A DNA stretch of 64,000 bases, from positions 1,860,001-1,924,000 of the forward strand of contig NZ_CP049156.1 in the NCBI RefSeq assembly GCF_011493005.1, in the 5' to 3' direction. Below are positions 17,452 to 26,331 of the stretch, piece by piece; positions within the stretch are counted from its first letter, which is position 1; every line of letters begins with the position of its first letter. Made by a program: the position numbers and the translations under genes. The notes below the pieces were generated by a model, which ran no database searches, was not told the DNA's origin, and saw only the letters and a list, made by a program, of their open reading frames with translations. This DNA comes from Caballeronia sp. SBC1 (GTDB taxonomy: Bacteria; Pseudomonadota; Gammaproteobacteria; Burkholderiales; Burkholderiaceae).

Positions 17452-18695
17452 GCGGGGTTTCTTCGACGCCCCGTGGCCTGTCACGCGTGGTCGTGACGGG
17501 CATGGGCATTGTGTCGTGCCTGGGTGGTACGCTCGACGAAGTTTCCACCGCCTTGCGCGAGGGCCAAAGCGGCATTATGCGTGTCGATGCATGGCGTGAA
17601 CGTGGCCTTGCAAGTCAGGTGGCGGGCGTAGCGTCCATTGCAGATGAGCCGCCGTTCGATCGCAAGCTCGAACGCTTCATGGGCGACACGGCGCGTTTTG
17701 CGTGTCACGCGGCACGCAAGGCTATACACGATGCCAACCTCGATCTCTCACTGTTGCGTTCGCCGCGTGCAGGCGCGGTAATCGGCTCGGGCACCGGCAC
17801 GCTCTCGGCTTATGACGCAGCGATAGAGATGGCCTGCGCGCGCGGTATCGAGAAAGTGCCGCCATACGCGGTCCCGCAGGTGATGGGCAGCACCACATCG
17901 GCGAACGTGGCTCAGGTGTTCGGGCTGGAGGGCATGACCTATTCGCCGTCGTCGGCCTGCACCACATCAGCGCTGGCGATCGGACAGGCGATGCAACTGA
18001 TCCAGACCGGCCGCCAACAGATCGTACTCGCGGGCGGCAGCGAAGGTTTGCATGAAAACACCACCATGTTGTTCGACGCAATGGGGGCATTGTCGAGGCG
18101 TTTTAACGACGCCCCGGAACGTGCCTCGCGTCCCTATGACAGCTCGCGCGATGGCTTCGTCATTGCGTCAGGCGGCGGCGTGCTGGTGCTTGAGTCGCTG
18201 AACCACGCCTTGTCGCGCGGCGCACGCATTCATGCCGAACTGACGGGTTTTGGCCACTGTACGGATGGTGCGGGCATGGTGAGCCCGCATGCATCGGGCA
18301 TCGCGCGCGCCATGCGCGGCGCACTCGATGAAGCAGGTACACGTCCGTCCTATATCAACACGCACGCACCCTCTACACCGCTTGGCGACGTCGAGGAACT
18401 GCACGCGTTATGTGATGTATTTGGCGACGACATCCCGTTGTTTTCATCGACGAAGGGATTGTCCGGTCATCCGCTTGGAGCCTGTGGCGTGCACGAAGCA
18501 ATCTACGCGTTGCTGATGATGCGCGATGGTTTTGTCGCGGGGACGGGGCCGATCGAAACGCCCGATCCACGCACGAACGGCATGCCGCTCGTGCGCACGT
18601 CGCGGCCGATGAAGATAGACACCGCGATGTCGATTTCATTCGGGTTCGGCGGCAGTTGCGCCAGCCTGGTCTTCGATGCCTGGAAGGGTGTTTGA
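17448..18695 (+). CDS. Beta-ketoacyl-ACP synthase, third
   Basis: Ketosynthase of 415 residues with Cys171 in SSACTTSALAIG, His306 and His341 (LSGHPLGACG). The first His sits in NTHAPST rather than the usual NAHGTST, so it is a diverged but apparently complete synthase. It is the last gene of the coupled operon. Characterised aryl polyene systems need one ketosynthase/chain-length-factor pair plus one more ketosynthase, so this looks like an additional condensing enzyme; it could set chain length or prefer a special intermediate. ATGA overlap with the preceding gene. No clear hairpin terminator follows in the 44 bases before the convergent methyltransferase gene. Confidence 0.87.
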   Translation: MSGVSSTPRGLSRVVVTGMGIVSCLGGTLDEVSTALREGQSGIMRVDAWRERGLASQVAGVASIADEPPFDRKLERFMGDTARFACHAARKAIHDANLDLSLLRSPRAGAVIGSGTGTLSAYDAAIEMACARGIEKVPPYAVPQVMGSTTSANVAQVFGLEGMTYSPSSACTTSALAIGQAMQLIQTGRQQIVLAGGSEGLHENTTMLFDAMGALSRRFNDAPERASRPYDSSRDGFVIASGGGVLVLESLNHALSRGARIHAELTGFGHCTDGAGMVSPHASGIARAMRGALDEAGTRPSYINTHAPSTPLGDVEELHALCDVFGDDIPLFSSTKGLSGHPLGACGVHEAIYALLMMRDGFVAGTGPIETPDPRTNGMPLVRTSRPMKIDTAMSISFGFGGSCASLVFDAWKGV

Positions 18696-18739
18696 AAATG
18701 TTCCACTGAACACAATGACCGTACTGCGTTTCGGCTGAT

Positions 18740-19537
18740 TCAACCGGCCTTGATCGCGGCCACGTTGACAAGCGTTTCACGACGCTTGCCCGGCAATGGC
18801 CGATGCAACCCAAGCCGTTCAAGGAGTCCGAAGTCCGCGGCACGACTCCACCACAGGTAGGGCATGGAAACGTTTTTCGAACCGAATGCAAAGCCGGCGT
18901 GGCGGATCATATCGAGGTAAGCGCCGGCGCTTTTCTGCACGTGCATGGGGTGGCGAAACAGCAAGCGGATCACCCAGGACTTGATATACGCATCGGTGGA
19001 TTCAGCGAATAGCAAAACCCCGCCGGGTTTCAGCACCCGGCGAAATTCAACCAGGGAGCGGCCTTGATCCACGAGATGATGAAAGGTCTGATGGCAGAAC
19101 ACGATGTCCGCGCTGGCATCGGGTAAGGGAAGCTGCGCGCAGTCGCCGTGAAGCAACTCGATCTCGCTGGTCCAGCCGTCGTTCTGCGAGCAAGCCCGCG
19201 CAGCATCCCGGGCTTCCGCGAGCGAAGGCTCATGAAAATCGACTCCGATGATCCGGCCGGGCCTGAACGCGTTGCCGAGCAGCCGGAACGATTGACCTTG
19301 CCCGCAGCCCACATCAACTATCACGGGAACCGCGGGCAGGGATGTATCGACCAGGCGTTTGAGGTCGTTGATCGCTACGCGCAACACGTGATGCTCCCAC
19401 GTGGCCGTACGTAGAAACCATAGCCCGAAGGCCGTCTCCGGGACGAAGGCAACGCTCGATATTTCGGATGACGACACGAATTTCTCTCCGGCAACAAAGG
19501 ATGCGAACAGGACGTACGTCATTGTAATGGCAAGCAT
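18740..19537 (-). CDS. SAM-dependent methyltransferase of the aryl polyene cluster
   Basis: Class I methyltransferase of about 265 residues (Methyltransf_11 type). SAM-binding motif I is VIVDVGCGQGQSF (73-85); the acidic loop HGDCAQLPLPDASADIV and motif FRRVLKPGGVLLF follow. The N-terminus has a hydrophobic stretch and the FGLWFLRTATWEHHVL block typical of methyltransferases in aryl polyene clusters, which are thought to methylate the aryl head group. Transcribed towards the operon end, divergent from the flavoprotein gene. The frame is open further upstream to 19879; I chose the ATG at 19537 because the longer version would run into the flavoprotein gene. ATG at 19522 is an alternative. Confidence 0.83.
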   Translation of the reverse strand: MLAITMTYVLFASFVAGEKFVSSSEISSVAFVPETAFGLWFLRTATWEHHVLRVAINDLKRLVDTSLPAVPVIVDVGCGQGQSFRLLGNAFRPGRIIGVDFHEPSLAEARDAARACSQNDGWTSEIELLHGDCAQLPLPDASADIVFCHQTFHHLVDQGRSLVEFRRVLKPGGVLLFAESTDAYIKSWVIRLLFRHPMHVQKSAGAYLDMIRHAGFAFGSKNVSMPYLWWSRAADFGLLERLGLHRPLPGKRRETLVNVAAIKAG

Positions 19538-19643
19538 GGCACTCGTAGAAGCAAGAGCCGGGCAACATGATTTACGTAAATGATTCACGTAACGTGCGCC
19601 GCACGAGACTTCACAGATAGCCCAACGCCTAAGCGAGGCACCC
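19538..19643. promoter_or_regulatory. Divergent promoter region with 13-bp tandem repeat
   Basis: Region between the methyltransferase and flavoprotein genes. Two head-to-tail 13-base units, ATGATTTACGTAA (19567-19579) and ATGATTCACGTAA (19580-19592), differ at one base. The first contributes to a perfect 12-base palindrome ATTTACGTAAAT (19570-19581). It looks like a binding site for a transcription factor that controls both genes; the factor is not identified. Confidence 0.5.
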
Positions 19644-20891
19644 TTGAATACTGATTCTTCGAATCTGAACACGACTGTCGATGTAGCCATCATTGGCGCT
19701 GGCCCCTCGGGGGCGGTCGCGGCTGCACTGCTCAGAAAGGCGGGCCGTTCGGTGCTCGTGCTTGAGCGCCAGCATTTTCCGCGCTTTTCGGTGGGCGAGA
19801 GCCTGTTGCCGCAAAGCATGGCGTACCTGGAAGAGGCCGGCATGCTGCAGGCCGTCGTCGAGGCCGGGTTCCAGTACAAGAACGGCGCGCATTTTATTTA
19901 TCGGGACCAGTCGTCGTCCTTTGATTTCCGCGACAAACATTCGCCGGGATGGGGCACGACGTATCAGGTCGAACGCGCGGTATTCGACGACCTGCTGATC
20001 AAATGTGCCGCGAAGCAGGGTGCCGAAGTGCGTTTCGGCCACACCGTCCAGGCGATGCAAACCGGCACTGCGCCCGTGCTCGATGTGATCGATGAAACGG
20101 GTGTTGCATACCGCGTGCAAGCGCGTTTTGTACTCGATGCAAGCGGCTTCGGCCGCGTATTGCCGCGTCTCCTGAATCTTGAAGCTCCCACGCGGATGCC
20201 CACGCGTGCGGCCATCTTTACGCACGTGCGCGATGGCATCCCGGCTGGCGCCACGGATCGGAACAAGATCTGCGTTGCGACGCACCCGGAGCATCGCAAT
20301 GTCTGGTTCTGGATGATTCCGCTGGCAGGCGGACGCTCGTCGGTTGGCTGCGTGGCCGAAGCGAGTTTTCTGGAGGGTCCCGAGGACGAACGCGATGCGA
20401 AGCTGCGCGCGCTGATCCAGCAGGAGCCGACGCTTAAGCGGCTCATCGGTGAGGCGCCGTTCCTGATGCCGGTGCGGCATATCGGTGGTTATTCGGCGAA
20501 CGTCGAGCGGCTGCATGGTCCGGGATACGCGTTGCTTGGTAACGCCGGCGAGTTCCTTGATCCGGTGTTTTCATCGGGTGTGACGATCGCGCTGCGCTCC
20601 GCGCATCTGGCGGTGCAAACGCTTGAGCGGCAGTTCAATGGGGAGACGCTCGACTGGCAGGCAGAGTACGATGTGCCGCTACGAAAAGGGATTGATACGT
20701 TCCGTGCATTCGTCGAACGGTGGTACACCGGCGAATTGCAGGACATCATCTTTTATCCGCATAAGACACCGCATATTCAGCGTTATATCAGCGCGGTGCT
20801 GGCGGGTTACGCATGGGACGAATCGAATCCTTACGTGGCCGATCCGGTGCGCAGACTCAACGCGCTTCATGAGATATGCAAGGGTTCTTGA
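19644..20891 (+). CDS. FAD-dependent oxidoreductase with flavin-halogenase-like motifs
   Basis: Flavoprotein of 415 residues. The Rossmann motif is GAGPSG (18-23), followed by FPRFSVGESLLP (45-56), common to halogenases and their relatives. Lys79 lies in FQYKNGAHF, and WFWMIP (221-226) fits the WxWxIP motif of flavin-dependent halogenases; GNAGEFLDPVFSSGV is the FAD-binding C-terminal block. It could halogenate the aryl head, as in brominated xanthomonadins, or act as an oxidoreductase or monooxygenase; related non-halogenating proteins share some of these motifs. A TTG start at 19644 with GAGG upstream is the only start that keeps the FAD motif. A perfect 18-bp hairpin follows the gene. Confidence 0.8.
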   Translation: MNTDSSNLNTTVDVAIIGAGPSGAVAAALLRKAGRSVLVLERQHFPRFSVGESLLPQSMAYLEEAGMLQAVVEAGFQYKNGAHFIYRDQSSSFDFRDKHSPGWGTTYQVERAVFDDLLIKCAAKQGAEVRFGHTVQAMQTGTAPVLDVIDETGVAYRVQARFVLDASGFGRVLPRLLNLEAPTRMPTRAAIFTHVRDGIPAGATDRNKICVATHPEHRNVWFWMIPLAGGRSSVGCVAEASFLEGPEDERDAKLRALIQQEPTLKRLIGEAPFLMPVRHIGGYSANVERLHGPGYALLGNAGEFLDPVFSSGVTIALRSAHLAVQTLERQFNGETLDWQAEYDVPLRKGIDTFRAFVERWYTGELQDIIFYPHKTPHIQRYISAVLAGYAWDESNPYVADPVRRLNALHEICKGS

Positions 20892-20937
20892 GGGGACGCG
20901 ATTGCGTTGAAAACAGCACCATTCGTCCGCTGTCGCC

Positions 20938-20981
20938 GCGCATTGGGCTTGTTGGAGTGCAACCCAACAAGCCCAATGCGC
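20938..20981. terminator. 18-bp perfect hairpin between convergent genes
   Basis: Arms 20938-20955 (GCGCATTGGGCTTGTTGG) and 20964-20981 pair without mismatch around an 8-base loop. It lies between the flavoprotein gene (plus) and the MFS gene (minus) and its last base is part of the MFS stop codon. There is no long T-run on either side, so it may act as a bidirectional terminator or mRNA 3'-end stabiliser. Confidence 0.7.
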
Positions 20982-22243
20982 TAGGCCACCTTGCCGTTGC
21001 GACACACGGTTGCGTCTGGCTGCAGTTGCGCCAGATGTCGCAGCAGTTTTGTCACCATCCAGACCACGCCGAACGCGAGGATCACGAAGAACACCGCTAG
21101 CGGCGTCAGGACCTGCACCGACAAGAAGCCGGCGAGCCCCATCGTCGCTGACGACACGAGCAGCAGGGCACACCCGAGGATCGCACTTGTCAGGCCCGCG
21201 ATGTGCGGGAACAGGGAGTTTCCCTTCGCCATCAACGTCGGATACATCGCGCCTGCGCAGAACCCCATCACGAGCACGGGGGTCGCAAGCGTCCATACGC
21301 GCAGGCCGACCGTCAGCGCGAGCAACAGCATCGCAATCGACGTGGCCGCCATCACGCGCGCACCCACATACAGCCGCTGTTCCGCAGTCGGCAGACGCGG
21401 GCCGTGCAAACGGTTCGACAGGCCGCCCAGGAAATACATCATCCCGATACCGAGCGCGAGGTAGCCGAAATAGGTCGGCGGCTTGTGCAGCGTGTTCTGC
21501 ACCATGAACGGCCCGATGATGTTGAAGACGAGCAAGATGCTGTAGCACAGGCCTTGAGCGAGGAAGCAGCTCTGGAACACCGGGCTCGAGAGCACCTTGC
21601 CCGCATTTGTCATCAGCGTGCGCGGTTCCAGGCGCACCGGGCGCAGCAACGTTTCGCGATATCGCCAGATCACCGCCCACATCACAAGCGAATAGATCAG
21701 CAAAAAGACGAGGCAAGCCTGCCAGCCAAACCACGTCTGCAGGTGGGCGCCAATGACCGGCGCCACGATCGGCGCAAGCCCCCACGCGATTGCCATGTAC
21801 GTGAACGCATGCATCAGCGCCTGCCCGGAGAACGAGTCGGTGATGATCGCCTTTGCGAGCAGGTTAGTGGCGGCGATGCCGAAGCCCTGCAGGCAGCGAG
21901 CGAGGAGGAACGTCTCCAGATTCGGCGCAGCGAGCGATAGCAGGCAGCCGATCGTGAAAATGACAAGGCCGAAAGCCAGCACGGGCTTACGTCCGTATGC
22001 ATCGGATACGGGCCCGAAGACGAGTTGACCGAAGGCGTAGGCCGCCATATAGCCGGAAACGCTCGACTGTATGGCCTGGGGCGAAGTCGCGAAGAAACGC
22101 GCCATCGCGGGCAGCGCGGGTACGTAGATGTCGATTGCGAGCTGCCCGGCCGAGGCGAACAGGCAGATCACGAACAGCAGGAAGCGCGGCGAGTTCTTTA
22201 TGGGCGCGGGAGGGTCAGAGCGGTCGAGAATAGTGTGGTTCAT
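20981..22243 (-). CDS. Bcr/CflA-family drug-resistance MFS transporter
   Basis: Major facilitator of 420 residues with 12 predicted helices, of the Bcr/CflA multidrug efflux type. Marker sequences are DIYVPALPAMARFF after helix 1 and FGQLVFGPVSDAYGRKPVL in loop 2-3, with the ARCLQGFGIAA helix 4 region. Start chosen at the ATG at 22243, where a polar N-terminus leads into helix 1; the frame extends upstream to 22471 but that stretch is Arg-rich and atypical. It is convergent with the flavoprotein gene, so it is probably independent of the aryl polyene cluster, though export of a cluster product cannot be excluded. Confidence 0.88.
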   Translation of the reverse strand: MNHTILDRSDPPAPIKNSPRFLLFVICLFASAGQLAIDIYVPALPAMARFFATSPQAIQSSVSGYMAAYAFGQLVFGPVSDAYGRKPVLAFGLVIFTIGCLLSLAAPNLETFLLARCLQGFGIAATNLLAKAIITDSFSGQALMHAFTYMAIAWGLAPIVAPVIGAHLQTWFGWQACLVFLLIYSLVMWAVIWRYRETLLRPVRLEPRTLMTNAGKVLSSPVFQSCFLAQGLCYSILLVFNIIGPFMVQNTLHKPPTYFGYLALGIGMMYFLGGLSNRLHGPRLPTAEQRLYVGARVMAATSIAMLLLALTVGLRVWTLATPVLVMGFCAGAMYPTLMAKGNSLFPHIAGLTSAILGCALLLVSSATMGLAGFLSVQVLTPLAVFFVILAFGVVWMVTKLLRHLAQLQPDATVCRNGKVA

Positions 22244-22793
22244 GAAAGCATGGAAGAGGCCGATTCGGTGACGCGGTATTGGCGCGTTCGGATATCGAAC
22301 ACGGTGCATTTCGGCGGCATAGCCGCGTATTGTGCCTGCCGTCTCGCGATTCGACACGATGCCCATTGCGAGTGCATGGTTGACAGCTGCCATGTCCCGT
22401 CCATGGCGTAGTCCAACGCTGCTTTGTGGGCGCCTTCTGCGCAACGCTAAACGGCGGCATGCAGCGCTCACCGGAGCGCGAACAGTTCAACTTTTCGCTT
22501 CCCCCGCCGATATACCGCCTGAAGGCAGCATCGGATTGAACCGACGCGACACTTGGTGGAGCGGCTAGTGGATCAGGCAATTTTCCCGGGGAACGGTGCC
22601 AGCCAGGCACGTCTTCAAAACGATCCTTCCAGCTCTAAATATCTTGCCGCCTCACTAGCCGTGAATGCCAGCGCGCAACCGCCGGCCGCCACGCGAGCGA
22701 ACCATCAGCTGCTCTCCATGCTGTCAACGCCGCAAGCATGACAACGACACAATCACCCAGTTAAGCTGCCTTAAAAGGGCGCTCTCCACGATC
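22244..22793. other. Intergenic region between MFS and beta-propeller genes
   Basis: About 550 bases. It must hold promoters for the two divergent flanking genes. I see no convincing gene, no repeat and no strong -35/-10 pair; short open frames here are shadows. Confidence 0.4.
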
Positions 22794-24707
22794 ATGAAAC
22801 GAATCCATGCCACGTTCCTCGCCGCGCTGCTGATCGCGACCATTGCGCCCGCGTGCCAGGCTCAGTACACCACCGACTGGGTGGCAAACACCTACGGGAC
22901 CAACGCCACCCGCGTGGGCAGCGTCGCGCGCTCCATGTGGGTGGCGCCCGAGGGCGTCATCTACACGGCTTCACTGTGGGACGAAAACGAGGGCGGCGTC
23001 GCCATCTACCAGAACGGCCAAAGCACGGGCTCCATAGGAGGTCACGGCGACTTTCAGGGCGGGGCCATTACGGGTAATGCAACTTCAATCTTCGCTGCAT
23101 TGGCATTCACGACCGCTTACGGCGGCGGCACGGTGGGGCGGTACAACCGGACCACCCAGACCCGCGATTTGCTTCTCTCCGTCAGCGCGACAACGACGGC
23201 GCAGTTGACTGATGTCATCACCGGGCTCACAACGTCGGGCTCGCTTCTCTATGCGAGCGACTTCCCGGGAAATCGCGTCCGTGTCTACACCACCGACGGC
23301 ACCTGGAGACAGGACATCAACGTATCGAGCCCTGGCGCCCTCGCCGTGGACGGCGCAGGAAACATCTGGGTTGCGCAGAAGAGCGCCGCCGCGATCGTCG
23401 AATTCAATCCGGCCGGCGTGCAACTCAACACCATCCAGTTGTCCGCCACCGCACGACCGTCCGCGCTGTATTCTGATTCGTCGACGGGGTATCTCATGAT
23501 CGGGGACGAGGGACCCGACATGAACATCAAGATCTACAACATCTCGGGCGCGCCAACTCTGGTCAATACGTTCGGCATTCTGGGCGGGTACCTCGACACT
23601 ACGGCCGGAATAAAAGGCCAGGTCGGCGATAAGCGCTTCACCCGCGTCACCGGCATCGGCAAGGACTCGGCCGGCAACCTGTACGTTCTTAACAACCCAT
23701 GGGGCGGAAGCTGGGACCTCGGCCGCGACGGTGGCACCGATATCCACTCCTACAGCAGCTCCGGCACCCTGCAATGGACGCTTCAGTCTCTCAACTTCGA
23801 GGGGGTCGCGGCTCCAGACCCGGGTACTGACGGCGCTTACTTCTATGGAGGCACCAACCTGTATCGCGGCACCGCTGGAGGAACCTTCGTAGCGAACACG
23901 GTCGATCCGATCGACTATCCCTCTGATCCGCGAATCAACATCAACGATCCCTCACGCGATGAGCACTTCGGTCAGGTCGCTGCCGTTGGCGCCAACCGGA
24001 TTCTTGTAGCGTCCGGCCAGAATCCCGATACGTTCTACTTCTTCCACTTTAATAACGCGAACGGCTACATCGCCATACCGGATGGCTCGATTCCAGGGAC
24101 ATTGCTCAATGCGACCGCCCCGGTCAGGGATGGATTCTGCCTTGCCAGCAACGGGGACGTCTGGGCGGGTCTGGACAAGACGAATGCCATCTGGCACTAC
24201 CCGCTGACCGGCTTCGATGGCAACGGCAAGCCAACATGGGGAGCGGGAATTGCAACCCCCATTCCGGGCACGATCACGCCTTTGTCGCGGATCATCTACC
24301 TGCCCGAAAGCGACACCATGATCCTGGCTCAAGGACTGACCGGAGGCTCAGGTTGGACCTCCATCGGAACGCGGGTCGAGGTGTATCACGGCTGGCTCGC
24401 AGGCAACACGACCGCTCCCAACCCCGTGATCAACCTCACCAGCACCAATCCCAAGTCGATCACGGCAACCGGCAACTATCTCTTTGTCGGATACGTACAC
24501 ACCGTGCCTAACATCGATGCCTTCAATCTGACCACCGGGAACCTGGACACCACGTTGATCAACAGCAGCCCCAGCACCGTGTACGTAGGCAATGACGTGG
24601 ATTCCATGTACGGCCTCAGATCGTACCTTCAGTCGACCGGACAGTACGTGGTCACGAAGGACAACTACAACGGTAGCAGCGTCATTGTTTATCGCTGGAC
24701 GCCGTGA
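22794..24707 (+). CDS. Secreted beta-propeller-like protein of unknown function
   Basis: Protein of 637 residues with a clear signal peptide (about 1-22, ending PACQA before QYTT). The mature part has repeated NHL/SMP-30-like elements: GALAVDGAGNIWVAQKS, VTGIGKDSAGNLYVLNN and FCLASNGDVWAGLD, each a blade-type strand pattern. It is rich in Thr, Ser, Gly and Asn and poor in Lys/Arg, unlike its neighbours. No catalytic motif, lipobox or membrane anchor is seen. It may be an extracellular or periplasmic binding or lactonase-like protein. It stands alone between two transporter genes and may be acquired. The ATG at 22794 was chosen because the signal peptide starts there; the in-frame extension to 22665 has no signal character. 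Confidence 0.7.
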   Translation: MKRIHATFLAALLIATIAPACQAQYTTDWVANTYGTNATRVGSVARSMWVAPEGVIYTASLWDENEGGVAIYQNGQSTGSIGGHGDFQGGAITGNATSIFAALAFTTAYGGGTVGRYNRTTQTRDLLLSVSATTTAQLTDVITGLTTSGSLLYASDFPGNRVRVYTTDGTWRQDINVSSPGALAVDGAGNIWVAQKSAAAIVEFNPAGVQLNTIQLSATARPSALYSDSSTGYLMIGDEGPDMNIKIYNISGAPTLVNTFGILGGYLDTTAGIKGQVGDKRFTRVTGIGKDSAGNLYVLNNPWGGSWDLGRDGGTDIHSYSSSGTLQWTLQSLNFEGVAAPDPGTDGAYFYGGTNLYRGTAGGTFVANTVDPIDYPSDPRININDPSRDEHFGQVAAVGANRILVASGQNPDTFYFFHFNNANGYIAIPDGSIPGTLLNATAPVRDGFCLASNGDVWAGLDKTNAIWHYPLTGFDGNGKPTWGAGIATPIPGTITPLSRIIYLPESDTMILAQGLTGGSGWTSIGTRVEVYHGWLAGNTTAPNPVINLTSTNPKSITATGNYLFVGYVHTVPNIDAFNLTTGNLDTTLINSSPSTVYVGNDVDSMYGLRSYLQSTGQYVVTKDNYNGSSVIVYRWTP

Positions 24708-25038
24708 TTGACGGGCTCGTCGTGGCGGCGCCCGCGCCTGCGGCGAGCGGCGCCATGGGATGAGCCGCCACCGTCCGGTTGGGCTGCGGCCGAAAAGCGA
24801 ATCTCTCCACCTATCCAGGTCAGCGCCGCCTGGCGGACCTCGCTTACGCCAGGAATGATGTCCCTCCATAACGGCCGTGCAGCCGTCCGTGCAGACACCC
24901 CCATTAAACGAGTAGCATGTAGCGACCCGGCAAGAACGCACACCGTGTTTGACCGGGCCGATCCTGCGCTTGCTCGCGGCATCGCTTGAATTGCGAGCAT
25001 CGTAGATAAAAAACGTGCCGTACCGGAGGAGACAAAGC
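24708..25038. other. Intergenic region before ACS-family transporter gene
   Basis: About 330 bases, with GC-rich inverted stretches (GGCGCC pairs near 24729-24755) that could form a weak hairpin after the propeller gene. No gene is supported. GGAGGAGA lies just upstream of the ATG at 25039. Confidence 0.35.
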
Positions 25039-26331
25039 ATGCGCAAGATGCGCTGGATGGTCATATTTCTATGCTTCCTGGCAATCGCGATCAACTACGT
25101 CGATCGCGCGAACCTTGCAGTCGCAGCGCCGCAGATACAGAAGGCGCTCAACATAGGCCCGGCACAAATGGGCCTCGTGATGAGCGGCTTCTTCTGGACC
25201 TATGCGCTGATGCAAATGCCGTTCGGCTGGTTCGTCGATAAAGTCGGCGCACGCATTGCATTGCCGCTCGCAGTCGGCTGGTGGTCGGTGTTCACTGCGC
25301 TGACAGCAGCGACCACAAGCGTGGCGGGCATGTTCGGTTGCCGCCTGATGCTCGGCGTGGGAGAAGCGGGCGCTTATCCGGCGTGTGCGAAGCTCGTCGC
25401 GCAATGGTTCAAGCCGGCGCAGCGCGCGTTCGCCACCAGTATCTTCGATAGCGGCTCGCGGGTCGGCTCGGCACTATCCATCCCGATTGTCGCGCTGATC
25501 ATCAGCGGCTTCGGCTGGGAAGCGTCGTTCGTCGCGACCGGCGCGGTCGGCTTGGTGTGGGTGTTGGGCTGGTTCGTGATCTACCGCAATCCGTCGCGTG
25601 GAGACCTGACCGGCGAGGAAAACGCAGCGCCTGCGCCGCGCGAGAAAACGTCTGGTCAGAACGTCACGTGGGCCTCGCTCTTCAGGCATCGCACGCTGTG
25701 GGGCATGATGCTCGGCTTCTTCTGCCTGAACTTCGTGATCTACTTTTTCATCACGTGGTTCCCAAGTTATCTCGTCCAGACGCGCGGTTTTTCACTCAAG
25801 TCGCTCGGCACGCTCGGCATGATCCCCGCGCTCATTTCCATTCCGGGCGGCTGGCTGGGCGGCATCGTTTCGGACGCGCTCTATAAACGCGGCTGGAGCC
25901 TGACCAAGTCGCGCAAGACCTGCATGGTCGGCGGCATGCTGCTTTCGTCAGTCATCACGGTGTCGGCGTTCACGACCAGCACGTATGTGATGCTTGCATC
26001 GTTTGGAATCGCTTATGGCAGCCTCGCATTCGCGGCGGCAAGCATCTGGTCGCTTCCTGGCGACGTGGCGCCCACGCCGGATTACGTGGCTTCCATTGGC
26101 GGCATCCAGAACTTTGCATCGAACCTCGCGGGCATTGTGATCACCACGTTCACTGGCGTCATGCTGGCACTCACCAAAGGGTCGTTCACCATTCCGTTGA
26201 TCGTCGCGGGCGGTTTCTGTTTCCTCGGCGCGTTCAGCTATCTGGTGATCGTGGGCAAGATCGAGCCGCTTCACATTCCGGGTGCCCAGCCAATCGATTT
26301 AGCTGCATCGCAGGGAGTGGGGGGACGCTAA
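25039..26331 (+). CDS. MFS transporter, anion:cation symporter (ACS) family
   Basis: Major facilitator of 430 residues, of the family that imports sugar acids such as glucarate, galactonate or hexuronates, or other organic anions. Typical features: FLAIAINYVDRANLAVAAP in helix 1, FVDKVGAR in loop 2-3, LMLGVGEAGAYPACAKLVAQWF in helix 4, and a second half starting around FRHRTLWGMMLGFF. The substrate cannot be read from sequence. No catabolic dehydratase or regulator gene adjoins it. The ATG at 25039 has a strong ribosome binding site (GGAGGAGA); an earlier in-frame start at 25015 does not. Confidence 0.9.
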   Translation: MRKMRWMVIFLCFLAIAINYVDRANLAVAAPQIQKALNIGPAQMGLVMSGFFWTYALMQMPFGWFVDKVGARIALPLAVGWWSVFTALTAATTSVAGMFGCRLMLGVGEAGAYPACAKLVAQWFKPAQRAFATSIFDSGSRVGSALSIPIVALIISGFGWEASFVATGAVGLVWVLGWFVIYRNPSRGDLTGEENAAPAPREKTSGQNVTWASLFRHRTLWGMMLGFFCLNFVIYFFITWFPSYLVQTRGFSLKSLGTLGMIPALISIPGGWLGGIVSDALYKRGWSLTKSRKTCMVGGMLLSSVITVSAFTTSTYVMLASFGIAYGSLAFAAASIWSLPGDVAPTPDYVASIGGIQNFASNLAGIVITTFTGVMLALTKGSFTIPLIVAGGFCFLGAFSYLVIVGKIEPLHIPGAQPIDLAASQGVGGR

